21,847 nucleotides of DNA, taken from positions 1 through 21,847 of the IMG/VR virus record IMGVR_UViG_3300030020_000113; one strand, written 5' to 3'. The notes under the pieces were generated by a model. The model ran no database searches, had not been told where the DNA came from, and worked only from the letters and a program-made list of their open reading frames with translations. Within the stretch, counting starts at the first letter, position 1; each line of letters starts with the position of its first letter. Both the position numbers and the translations under genes were made by a program. This stretch comes from a virus. Shown one piece after another: positions 7,671 through 15,298 of this stretch.

Positions 7671-8616
7671 AACCCCAAAAGGGGAAGAACTTCAGGCCAT
7701 CAATGCGTGGTGCCCTCTAGTTGAAACCTCATTCAGTTTAATAAGCGACGATGCCTTTGTCACAGGACAAGGAATTGACTACAGTCATTGGAAAGCTATG
7801 CCTTCTCCTATTGGCCTAAAGGATCGTGGCGATTATAGACGTGATGGACTTGATGTATTGACATCAAATGGAATGCTTTACTTTTGTGCTGGGGTATTTA
7901 CTGCTTGTGAAGTAGAAAACGATACTAAAAAAACAAGAACCGATGGCGGCATAGTAGATCCATCCGTTAGTAGATTAATTTTACCAAGATTTTACAATAA
8001 AGCGAAATCTGTAGGAGTGCAGGTTAATGGAGCCCCAGTCGATGATGGAAATAGGATATATTTAGCTCCTGGAGATAGGCTTTATGTTTCTGATCCTGTT
8101 GCCAATGTAAGCGTATCGTACTATCAAAAAATGACATATGAAGTTGGACCAAATGTCCCCATGTTCCCAATTATTCAACTTGAAGTTCCGATTATAGATA
8201 GTAAAAATAATCAATATTCTCAAGGACTTGATTACTGCGTAAGTAGTGATGGTAGTATTAATTGGATGGATGGCGGTAAGAATCCAGGTTTTGATCCAAA
8301 AACAGGTAAAGGGAATGTCTATTCAATAAGATATTTGTATAAAGCATACCACTATGTAGTTGAAATCCCTAAAGAAGTTAGAATGAGTAACGTAACTGAA
8401 GGTGGCGTTAGGGTTCCCGAAAGAATGGCCTATTACGCTATAATTCAACGCGAGTATGTCTACCACTCTCAAAATAGACCTGATCCCAAGAATCAATCCC
8501 AATCGAAAACCCCAAATAGGGCAGTCCAAGAGCCCCTGGATTCAATTAAACCAGGCCCTGGGTCCATTAGTGTCGATATGGTAAACATTTCGGAAGATGA
8601 CCTTGGAACGGACTAA
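7660..8616 (+). CDS. Putative virion structural protein
   Basis: This 318-residue protein starts inside the end of the preceding gene (11-base overlap), where the preceding gene supplies AAGGAAAG upstream of ATG. The first 260 residues are a mixed, mostly beta sequence with many aromatic residues (NGMLYFCAGVF; GDRLYVSDP; VSVSYYQKMTYEVG). The last 50 residues are Pro, Ser and Gln-rich and probably flexible. The composition and place fit a neck or head-completion structural protein, but I recognise no family. Confidence 0.72.
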   Translation: MSNRTPKGEELQAINAWCPLVETSFSLISDDAFVTGQGIDYSHWKAMPSPIGLKDRGDYRRDGLDVLTSNGMLYFCAGVFTACEVENDTKKTRTDGGIVDPSVSRLILPRFYNKAKSVGVQVNGAPVDDGNRIYLAPGDRLYVSDPVANVSVSYYQKMTYEVGPNVPMFPIIQLEVPIIDSKNNQYSQGLDYCVSSDGSINWMDGGKNPGFDPKTGKGNVYSIRYLYKAYHYVVEIPKEVRMSNVTEGGVRVPERMAYYAIIQREYVYHSQNRPDPKNQSQSKTPNRAVQEPLDSIKPGPGSISVDMVNISEDDLGTD

Positions 8617-8622
8617 ACTTAG

Positions 8623-8630
8623 CAATCTTA
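8623..8630 (+). promoter_or_regulatory. YAATCTTA motif before the 8659 gene
   Basis: CAATCTTA followed by TAG lies 28 bases before the ATG at 8659, which also has its own GAGGA ribosome binding site. The motif starts six bases after the previous stop codon. Confidence 0.5.
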
Positions 8631-8658
8631 TAGTGATATATAGCAATAGAGGACTTTT

Positions 8659-9126
8659 ATGGCAAAAAATAACCGGGTAATAGACAACAATTCTTTACAG
8701 GATCCAGACCAAATTAAGGTTGTTGAATACAATCCATCGTCTGGTGGACAAAAATCGCTTACGGTTGGACCTAGACTTCTGCCAATCCAAATCGCTGGTG
8801 GGTATACAACTGATGCTTCTGCAAAAGTGGCACTTCCATTTCTTGGCGCAAATCTTGCAATTTACAATAACGGTACTTTGGGGTCAGTTACTATTGGGAG
8901 TTCTACAATCACCGCCTTAGCAGCCGGTGCAACAGATGCAAATGGTAATGTTGGAGTAGCATGCCCTCCAAATGCATGGACCTATTTATCTGCGGGGAAC
9001 AATCAGTATGTGTATACTAGCGCCAATACCCTTTTAGTTTACATAATGGAAGACCCTACTAGGATCGCACAAGAAACAGGACCATACGCACAACAAAATG
9101 CAAACAATACACAACCTATCTCTTAA
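8659..9126 (+). CDS. Putative small virion protein
   Basis: The product has 155 residues, with an AGAGGA site five bases before the ATG. After a polar N-terminus the sequence is Ala, Gly, Thr, Val and Asn-rich with alternating hydrophobic residues (ANLAIYNNGTLGSVTIG; YVYTSANTLLVYIMEDP), as in small beta-sandwich virion proteins such as head decoration or tail-associated subunits. The C-terminus is Gln/Asn-rich. It overlaps the next gene by 29 bases. No specific family is recognised. Confidence 0.72.
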   Translation: MAKNNRVIDNNSLQDPDQIKVVEYNPSSGGQKSLTVGPRLLPIQIAGGYTTDASAKVALPFLGANLAIYNNGTLGSVTIGSSTITALAAGATDANGNVGVACPPNAWTYLSAGNNQYVYTSANTLLVYIMEDPTRIAQETGPYAQQNANNTQPIS

Positions 9127-10144
9127 TAAGATTTTAGATGAAGATTTTCTACAATCTTTAGCTAAATCTGCAGATCTATACAAGATCGGATCCAATTCTG
9201 TATTGGACCCTGAAGAGATTCGTATTGGGTTGAAGGTGGTTCCAAGATTTGTCATGTCATTGCTCATTAGCGCTTTGACACCGATGCCACTCAATACCAG
9301 TATAGAACTTCAACTTCCATTTGGCAAAAACGCTCGTGTTAGTGCAAACAAGAATGCTGCCGATGACTATACGGGATCTGTCTATGACAACAATAAATTA
9401 GTTTACAGTTTTCAAAATAGATCAATTCCTGGACTTGGTATCATCCTACTATCTACATTCGAACTTTACGAATTAGAAAAATTAGAAAAAGAGACTATTG
9501 AGCCAACGGAACATGCTGAAGCCAAAATACAAAAATTGATCGATGCAAGAATGGAACTTCATTCTTTGGTTAGTCGCGTAGTTGAGAATAAAATTTCTGA
9601 AAGAGACGCTCTTAATAAACTTATGATGGATAGGCTCAATGAAGCTTTAGCCAAAGAACATAAGAAAAATGAACAGATTTCGGATGTAACAAAAATTGCC
9701 CATCAATCTGCGCAGTCGGGTGAGTATTTCCAGGGAATGGCTAATGGCATGGAAGTTGCCGATTCAATTGCAAATAATAAAGAGCCCAATTTTGCAGAAG
9801 CACCTAAAAAAAAATTGGATTTTAAGGCAGAAGATATGGCCAAAAAAGAAGAGTCTCCCGAAAAAGGTTCTCCATTAAAAGCATTTTTGGAACGAAAGAA
9901 AAAACCAAAAGAACATAGAATTGAAATTGCTAAATCCGAAACTATCAACTGCCCTGATTGCGGACAAACCATTTTTGGCCAAGGGTCTTTTTCTTGTTGT
10001 TTGTGCTATGGCCAAGATCAGTATAGCAAAATTTGGATTAAGAAATCAGAAGAAAGTATTCAGATAAGATTTTCTCGTGGTTGGGATAAAGAAAATATTC
10101 AAATGCTCCTGGACACTTTGAGGAAAACAAATGGAAAAGATTAA
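9098..10144 (+). CDS. Zinc-ribbon protein of unknown function, upstream of the mCpol-like gene
   Basis: A 348-residue protein whose ATG lies 29 bases inside the preceding gene; no clear ribosome binding site is visible. Residues 1-120 form a mixed domain with a hydrophobic core (RFVMSLLISAL; GLGIILLSTFELYEL). Residues 120-200 are helical and strongly charged, likely coiled coil. Residues 235-278 are Lys/Glu-rich. A zinc ribbon follows: C285xxC288 and C300/C301 with C303, and then a short basic domain. KSE occurs at 279-281, just before the zinc ribbon, and at 316-318. The stop overlaps the start of the next gene by 14 bases, so the two are likely co-translated. A packaged or scaffold-associated protein is plausible by its resemblance to its neighbours; function unknown. 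Confidence 0.7.
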   Translation: MQTIHNLSLNKILDEDFLQSLAKSADLYKIGSNSVLDPEEIRIGLKVVPRFVMSLLISALTPMPLNTSIELQLPFGKNARVSANKNAADDYTGSVYDNNKLVYSFQNRSIPGLGIILLSTFELYELEKLEKETIEPTEHAEAKIQKLIDARMELHSLVSRVVENKISERDALNKLMMDRLNEALAKEHKKNEQISDVTKIAHQSAQSGEYFQGMANGMEVADSIANNKEPNFAEAPKKKLDFKAEDMAKKEESPEKGSPLKAFLERKKKPKEHRIEIAKSETINCPDCGQTIFGQGSFSCCLCYGQDQYSKIWIKKSEESIQIRFSRGWDKENIQMLLDTLRKTNGKD

Positions 10145-12170
10145 GCCAGGGATGCTATACATAGCTGTCGATGGTGATGGCATTGGAAAACTAGTAGGTC
10201 GGGCCGTAATTGCTAACGATGTTGAAGAACTACATAAAGTTTCTGGCCGTATTGATGCGGCCCAAGCATATATTGATCATTGGTGCAAGCAAAATGACGG
10301 AGCAAAAATTTCTGGTGGTGGAGATGAAGCTACAATGGCTATTCCTCCAGAGTCTAGAAAGAAAATAAAAGAATTAAGAAGCGGTGTCGAAAAATCATTT
10401 GGGTACACTATTTCTGCTGGAGTAGGGAAAAATCTTTCAGAGGCTGGCACCGCCCTATTGGTTGCGAAACTTCGTGGCAAAAATAGAATTGTTTATTTCA
10501 ATAAATATATCAAAGAAGATATTAAAAAAGCCAAAAGAAGAGTCAGAGAAAAAAGGGCAACACAAGAGGAATATAAACTTGCTGAGGCCTATCTGGAAAA
10601 GAGTGAACTTATGGGACTATGTAATTTACATAAAGCGGATGCTCAATTGGTGGACAAGAAAACTGCTACCAAAAAACCTAGAGGGCCTAAATTAGGGGAT
10701 AGCAAGCCCAAACTTACCCATGAAGGAATGATGGGGCTGGATTCTCCTACTCATTCTAGATTAGCACGACAACATGAAAAAATTGCATGGAATGAAGGTA
10801 GGGGTACCCCCCATCAAGAAGGGCACCAGGCAATGCATGATATGCATAGAGCCTACTCTACTGCTACAACCCCTATTGAAACTGGACATGAAAGTTCTGA
10901 TGATTGGGCTAGGGACAAAGAAATAAATGCAAATCCAGAAAAAAGACAGGCGTGGAGACAAGGAAATCAAAAAAGACATGAAGACCACGCAAAAGGGCTA
11001 CATGAAAAGGCATCGGCCATAAGCGCCACTGCTCGTCATTTGGACAACCACATGCTGGATCATAAGAAATCCGAAAAATATTGTAACTTACACAAAAGCA
11101 AGCTTTGCGATATCCATAAAAACGATGAAGATGCTGAAGAACACAATCACGATAATGAAGATGACCGTACAGATGATTGCGCTTTTTGTCAAGATCTTGA
11201 CGCACAAGAAAATGCTGACGGCACTGCCGGTATGCACGATGACTGCCCCGCTTGTCAAGAATACAACCAGTCTAATCAAGAAACCGGTCACATTGATGAT
11301 TGTCCTTATTGTCAAACAGAAAATATTACTGGATCTCAAGCAAATCCACAACACGAGGACACATGTGACTGTCCTTGGTGTGCTGAGTATGATCAGGACC
11401 AATCAAATGTAGAAGCTCAAGACATGGGAGCAGAACACCCAGAAAATTGCCCTCAGTGTCAAGAAATGTATGGAGATGCAGTTGAAAGCGATCCAGCACA
11501 AAATGGCCAACAAGACCCTAATTTGCAAGGACACGAAACGGCTGAAGAAGTACTTAATTTACTAGATCAAGAACCTGGTCAAGGAAATGCAGATCCTACT
11601 CAGGAAGCCGGACAAATAGATAATACTGAGATGCCGCAAGGCGATGCAATGAAAGACAATGTTTCTGTGAAGTCGAATTTTGGAGACGCACAAAAACAAA
11701 ATATTTCAGACCAAGATCAGGATTTTCAGCAAGATACACAAGCAGTTAGTGATCCTAATAGCCCTATGCCTGGAGAAGAACAGGTCATGGGCGATTCACA
11801 AGGTGGTGATGAACAACCAGATATGATGGGTGTTCTGCAAGGTGGATTACAAGACAATCAAGATCAGATACAACGAGAAAAAGTTGTTAATATGGTATCG
11901 CAAACTCTTCAACAATTTAAAGCCAATAAGCAATCGTTGGAGGCCACAAGAGAGCAAAATGAAGGCCTGTACACTTCTTGTATTCAAATGTTAAAATCAA
12001 TGATTGAACTTTGTAAATTACTAGGCCTTGAACCATCGCCTACATCTCCTAATTCAGCGCCTGCACCTACTGCGCCTGCTCAACAACAGTCTCCTCCAAA
12101 ACCAGCACCTATGCAACAAAAAGCGGCTCCTATGGAGGGTGCCGCCCCAGACCCAAAAAATCAGGGCTAG
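10131..12170 (+). CDS. mCpol/GGDEF-like palm domain protein with CxxC repeats
   Basis: This 679-residue protein starts with GAGGAAAAC upstream of ATG 10131. Residues about 8-125 match the palm domain of the GGDEF/Cas10 (mCpol) class, which builds cyclic nucleotides: YIAVDGDGIGK (D14, D16, metal ligands), SGGGDEA (G63-G64-D65-E66), then ISAGVGKNLSEAGTALL and AKLRGKNRI, the conserved tail of these cyclases. Residues 160-345 are His-rich, with CNLH at 164-167 and 318-321 and CDIH at 326-329. Five CxxC knuckles follow (C350, C372, C391, C414, C440; spacing 19-26), typically DDCPxCQ. Residues 450-580 are Gln/Asp-rich, 583-635 helical, and the end is Pro/Ala-rich. KSE occurs at 157-159 and 313-315. 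It appears to be a virion-associated multi-domain protein. Catalytic activity is inferred, and a slippery site near its stop probably gives a longer form. Confidence 0.82.
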   Translation: MEKIKPGMLYIAVDGDGIGKLVGRAVIANDVEELHKVSGRIDAAQAYIDHWCKQNDGAKISGGGDEATMAIPPESRKKIKELRSGVEKSFGYTISAGVGKNLSEAGTALLVAKLRGKNRIVYFNKYIKEDIKKAKRRVREKRATQEEYKLAEAYLEKSELMGLCNLHKADAQLVDKKTATKKPRGPKLGDSKPKLTHEGMMGLDSPTHSRLARQHEKIAWNEGRGTPHQEGHQAMHDMHRAYSTATTPIETGHESSDDWARDKEINANPEKRQAWRQGNQKRHEDHAKGLHEKASAISATARHLDNHMLDHKKSEKYCNLHKSKLCDIHKNDEDAEEHNHDNEDDRTDDCAFCQDLDAQENADGTAGMHDDCPACQEYNQSNQETGHIDDCPYCQTENITGSQANPQHEDTCDCPWCAEYDQDQSNVEAQDMGAEHPENCPQCQEMYGDAVESDPAQNGQQDPNLQGHETAEEVLNLLDQEPGQGNADPTQEAGQIDNTEMPQGDAMKDNVSVKSNFGDAQKQNISDQDQDFQQDTQAVSDPNSPMPGEEQVMGDSQGGDEQPDMMGVLQGGLQDNQDQIQREKVVNMVSQTLQQFKANKQSLEATREQNEGLYTSCIQMLKSMIELCKLLGLEPSPTSPNSAPAPTAPAQQQSPPKPAPMQQKAAPMEGAAPDPKNQG

Positions 12171-12190
12171 CCGGACCCATTCCTGCTAGC
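12152..12190 (+). promoter_or_regulatory. Probable -1 ribosomal frameshift signal
   Basis: In the frame of the preceding gene the bases read C CCA AAA AAT (12152-12161), which holds two X-XXY-YYZ heptamers, CCCAAAA and AAAAAAT. Four bases later two GCTAGC copies (12166-12171 and 12185-12190) can pair across a 13-base loop; the first covers the TAG stop at 12168. A shift of -1 opens a frame to 12361. Confidence 0.65.
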
Positions 12191-12361
12191 AAACTATCTG
12201 CAAAACATACCACTACTCATCTTGCCGCAAATCCTATTCCTGAGGGTGGCGTCAATGGAAAGGGCCAGAAGAAGATTACGGACGAAAACGGTCGAGTCCG
12301 TTTCATCGATATGAAAGAGGGTAGAGTCTTAGGTCCAAATGGAGTACCTATAAAAGGTTAA
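12161..12361 (+). CDS. -1 frame C-terminal extension of the mCpol-like protein
   Basis: The -1 frame relative to the 10131 gene is open from the slippery site to TAA 12359-12361 and adds 66 residues, giving a 743-residue fused product. It has no ATG or ribosome binding site of its own near its beginning. The translation looks protein-like, with TDENGRVRFIDMKEGRVL and a GPNGVPIKG end, and fills what would otherwise be an unusual 190-base gap in a tightly packed cluster. The next gene begins one base after its stop. Either programmed frameshifting produces a minor long form, or an indel in the A6 run (12155-12160) broke a single gene. Confidence 0.65.
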   Translation, partial: SGLAGPIPASKLSAKHTTTHLAANPIPEGGVNGKGQKKITDENGRVRFIDMKEGRVLGPNGVPIKG

Positions 12362-12362
12362 T

Positions 12363-13163
12363 ATGCCTGATTTTAAAGTCACCTTAGATATATCGGCACT
12401 TACCCAATTTCTTGAAAACTTCAAGAAAGAAGTAGTGTCTGATTTAAAGAAATCAGTAAAGGGACTTGCAGTAGATACCCAAACCCATATTGTAGAGGAA
12501 GCACAAAATAAATTAAAGTCCAGCCGTAAAATTTATTTAGAAAATCTATCTCAAGCCGAAAAAATTGATGACTATTTATGGGAGATTACTTTAAAAGCAG
12601 ATGCTGAGTGGATTGAAAAAGGATTGCCTGACAATTTCGATATGAAGAAGGGTCTTTTGAATACCAAAAAACCTGGGAGTAAAGGGGAAATTAAAACTGG
12701 CAAGGATGGTAAAAAATACAGAATCGTAGCTTTTGATCAGGGAAAGGTAGCATCTGAATTAAGTAGTAATGATGATAAACTAAAATATCAACAAGAACTT
12801 ATAAAGAAAGTAAAATCTGAATTAAGAAAAAGAGATATTCCTTACAAAAAATTAGAAATAGATCCGAAGACAGGAAGTCCAAGGATAGGTAAATTACATT
12901 CATTTGATATAGAGAGTGGGATCCCAGGAAGAGGAAATACTCCAGTGTTGCATGGGCTATCCATTTATCAAACCAAAAAAGATGATGGTAGCGTAAAAAG
13001 AAGCATAACAACCTTTAGAACCGTTAAAGAAGGTCAAGACGGTAAATGGATTCATCCAGGGCTAGAAGGTAAAAAGTTCTTCGAAGAAGCGAAGAAATGG
13101 GCTGAAGATAGATGGGAAAAAGATATTTTACCATCTTTGATGTCTAAATACGGAAGTAGATAA
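12363..13163 (+). CDS. Putative tail-completion / HK97 gp10-like protein
   Basis: The product has 266 residues. The N-terminus (about 1-55) is amphipathic helical (LTQFLENFKKEVVSDLKKSVKGLAV, shown here only as a pattern). A domain with EWIEKGLPDNFDMKKGLL at 83-100 and a later KWIHPGLEGKKFFEEAKKW (228-246) is typical of HK97 gp10-like minor tail or tail-completion proteins, which usually carry a W/HPG signature before an Ala/Phe-rich helix. The middle is Lys/Asp-rich and longer than in small members of the family. The ATG lies one base after the stop of the frameshifted frame, without a strong ribosome binding site, which supports translational coupling to that frame. The next gene follows within two bases. 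Confidence 0.62.
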   Translation: MPDFKVTLDISALTQFLENFKKEVVSDLKKSVKGLAVDTQTHIVEEAQNKLKSSRKIYLENLSQAEKIDDYLWEITLKADAEWIEKGLPDNFDMKKGLLNTKKPGSKGEIKTGKDGKKYRIVAFDQGKVASELSSNDDKLKYQQELIKKVKSELRKRDIPYKKLEIDPKTGSPRIGKLHSFDIESGIPGRGNTPVLHGLSIYQTKKDDGSVKRSITTFRTVKEGQDGKWIHPGLEGKKFFEEAKKWAEDRWEKDILPSLMSKYGSR

Positions 13164-13165
13164 TT

Positions 13166-14200
13166 ATGTCTTTATTTTTTGGCGATATAAGAATTCGCAC
13201 TGCAATCGAACTAGGCCTTGAGGATATTCAAAAAAATCCTTGGCTTCTAGACGATATATTAGGAGACACTCTTTCCAATCAATATCTGCGTGAACGTTAC
13301 GGCAGCCAAATCGAATCATGTAAGCAATGGTTTGCCAATAATAGGGTGTACACTTTTATGTCCAATAGGGACGATAAAATGGAATTTCCTTGTGTAGTAA
13401 TTCAAATTGGTAATAGCAATGAAAAAGCTGACATGAAACACATGGGAGACTTAAGTGTTGAAAAAGTTAGACTGATGCCAAATAATATCAATAAACAAAT
13501 CCCATATATAATCAAACCGATTCCTGGCTCGTATAATCCGACTTCTGGTGCATTTACTTTCTCTTCTACCATTGATTTTACTAATATCAGTCCTGGCATG
13601 CTTCTTGTAGATCCTGCTACAGGAACTGGCTATTCGATTCAAAGTATTGGTTTGAATAATTCAATTAATTTATTTAAAGGATTGAGTCTAACAGCAGCAA
13701 AATATGGCGTCCTTTCAGAATTTCAATTCTATGAAACTAGAATTAGTCATACCTTCATGAAGGAAAACTACAAAATTACCTGCAATGCTATGGATCAACA
13801 GACTTTGCTTTGGCTTCATGCAATTACAACCTATTCTTTACTTAGATACCGCCAAGCACTGTTAGAAAAAGATGGTTACGCAGAAAGTCTTATTTCAAGT
13901 GGTCAAATGTATCCCAATCCAGATTATTCTGACGCAGGTCAAGTAATATGGTCTAGGGATATAGAGATTACCGGTCAAGTGGAAAATAGATGGTACAATC
14001 AACCACATAGATTACTTGAAACTGCTGTCTTGGGTCAAGGTGGCACCTCTACTACCAAACCAGATGGAACTCCTGTATCTGAAGGCGAAGGTTATATTGG
14101 TGGACTTAAAATTATAAGCAATATAACAGATACATTTGAAGATTTGAATACAGTTAATTGGAGCACATTAGCCGATATAGCTTACAAGGATGAAGAATAA
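13166..14200 (+). CDS. Putative neck/tail-terminator structural protein
   Basis: This is a 344-residue protein two bases after the gp10-like gene. The N-terminal 75 residues are helical (AIELGLEDIQKNPWLLDDIL), followed by DKMEFPCVVIQIGNSNEKAD, a strand pattern like the one seen in tail-terminator or neck proteins. The middle (100-190) is beta-rich with Pro/Gly turns, and the C-terminal half has a helical ATTYSLLRYRQALLEKDGY-like segment and then Gly-rich loops. Position just before the sheath/tube block fits a tail terminator or neck subunit. I cannot assign a named family. Confidence 0.62.
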   Translation: MSLFFGDIRIRTAIELGLEDIQKNPWLLDDILGDTLSNQYLRERYGSQIESCKQWFANNRVYTFMSNRDDKMEFPCVVIQIGNSNEKADMKHMGDLSVEKVRLMPNNINKQIPYIIKPIPGSYNPTSGAFTFSSTIDFTNISPGMLLVDPATGTGYSIQSIGLNNSINLFKGLSLTAAKYGVLSEFQFYETRISHTFMKENYKITCNAMDQQTLLWLHAITTYSLLRYRQALLEKDGYAESLISSGQMYPNPDYSDAGQVIWSRDIEITGQVENRWYNQPHRLLETAVLGQGGTSTTKPDGTPVSEGEGYIGGLKIISNITDTFEDLNTVNWSTLADIAYKDEE

Positions 14201-14201
14201 C

Positions 14202-14209
14202 TAATCTTA
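14202..14209 (+). promoter_or_regulatory. YAATCTTA motif before the 14217 gene
   Basis: TAATCTTA begins one base after the previous stop codon and ends seven bases before ATG 14217. There is no Shine-Dalgarno sequence, so a transcript from this motif would be nearly leaderless. Confidence 0.55.
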
Positions 14210-14216
14210 TCGATAT

Positions 14217-14540
14217 ATGCCTAAGCAATACACTCCAGAAGAAGTGGCTGTAATCGTTCTACAAAAAGCAGAAGAATTGGTGAAATCTGCTATCGGCGGC
14301 TTAAAGCAAACCCAATTAACGCCGGTTCCTGGGGTTGTAAGCCCTACGAACAGCAACACTGCCAGTCCAATGAAGGTTGGATCCCAAGCGGTTGTAAAGA
14401 CGGCCAAACCCAAGAAATTGGGTGGTGCGATGGACAAGCCTAGCGTGTTTTATGGAAAAATGGGGAAATCAGAATCCAATCATAATAATGGAATTGATAA
14501 ACTGGAACTTTTTTTGAAAAACGCAAAAAACAAAAAATAA
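14217..14540 (+). CDS. Small virion-associated protein with shared N-terminal module
   Basis: This 107-residue protein starts at ATG 14217 without a ribosome binding site. Residues 5-25 (YTPEEVAVIVLQKAEELVKS) closely match residues 6-26 of the product at 15299 (FTPQEAAVLVLKKAEELYKS). After that a Pro/Thr/Ser/Gly-rich stretch (30-75) is probably disordered, and the C-terminus is Lys/Asn-rich with KSE at 84-86. The short conserved helix ending in KS followed by disorder resembles a targeting peptide plus cargo; the function is unknown. An interrupted HNH gene follows five bases later. Confidence 0.72.
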   Translation: MPKQYTPEEVAVIVLQKAEELVKSAIGGLKQTQLTPVPGVVSPTNSNTASPMKVGSQAVVKTAKPKKLGGAMDKPSVFYGKMGKSESNHNNGIDKLELFLKNAKNKK

Positions 14541-14545
14541 TATAT

Positions 14546-15263
14546 ATGACCAAATGCTATAAGTGTAAATCAATTAAAGAAAACCAAGAATTTGGCCATA
14601 ATTCTACTCGTCCTAACGGATTACAGGATAGATGTAAACCTTGCAGAAAGATTAGCGGCAAGAAAAGTTACAAGAAAAATATAAAAAAGATATTGAAATA
14701 CAGAGAGTTACATAAAGAAAAACAAAAAGAATACCATAAAGCTTGGCGTTTAGAAAATGCCCAAAAGATAAAAGAAGACGCCAATAAATACTATGGAGCC
14801 CATAAGGAGCAAAGGATTGATTATCAGAACGATTATTACTTATACCATAAAAAAGAAAGGGTTAGCTATCAGGGTCAGTACATAAAAAATCGTAGAAAGA
14901 ATGATAAATTATTCAATTTTGAATCCAATTTAAGGTCTCGAACTTCAGCAGCTTTTAGGGGGAAAGATAAATCTCAAAAAAACCCTTAAAATGCTTGGAT
15001 GTTCCATAGAAGAGGCATTTAGCTATATACAGTCGCTATTTAGGGGTAACATGTCATGGGAAAATAGAGATTTGTGGGATATAGACCATATAATACCGTT
15101 GGCTATGGCCAAAACTATCGAAGAACTGGAATCTTTATGTCATTACACTAATTTGCAGCCTCTTTGGAAAGAAGATCATAGAAAAAAGACAATTATGGAT
15201 ATGCAAAAAATAAAGATTAATAAAAACAATAAGTTAATAGAGATGAATACTATTGTAGATTGA
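14546..15263 (+). pseudogene. HNH endonuclease 2, split by a one-base insertion
   Basis: Two frames together make one HNH endonuclease. The first part (14546-14989, 147 residues) has a treble-clef zinc site (C4xxC7, C30xxC33), a basic linker with a Tyr/Lys/His-rich repeat, and the start of the family block RSRTSAAFRGKDKSQK. It then stops in an A7 run (14976-14982). With one A fewer, the text continues as TLKMLGCSIEEAFSYIQSLF into the second part (14991-15263), which holds DIDHIIPLAMAKT and CHYTNLQPLWKEDH, the HNH core of this family. The ATG at 14991 alone would give a fragment lacking the zinc finger. The indel could be real decay, a sequencing error in a homopolymer, or repaired by transcriptional slippage. 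It lies between two genes that share an N-terminal module. Confidence 0.85.
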
Positions 15264-15269
15264 TTTAAC

Positions 15270-15277
15270 CAATCTTA
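15270..15277 (+). promoter_or_regulatory. YAATCTTA motif before the 15299 gene
   Basis: CAATCTTA followed by CAT lies 21 bases before ATG 15299, with GGAG (a ribosome binding site) in between. It starts six bases after the HNH gene 2 stop. Confidence 0.5.
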
Positions 15278-15298
15278 CATATTATATGGAGACCCACT

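Noticed and set aside
9703-9972. Minus-strand open frame opposite the 9098 gene
   Set aside because: It has no start signal, the plus-strand frame has a zinc ribbon, and the antisense product is a low-complexity shadow.
14975-14983. A_AAA_AAC slippery heptamer in HNH gene 2, as a -1 frameshift site
   Set aside because: The downstream HNH core is in the +1 frame; a -1 shift leads elsewhere. An indel or slippage of the A run is the better explanation.
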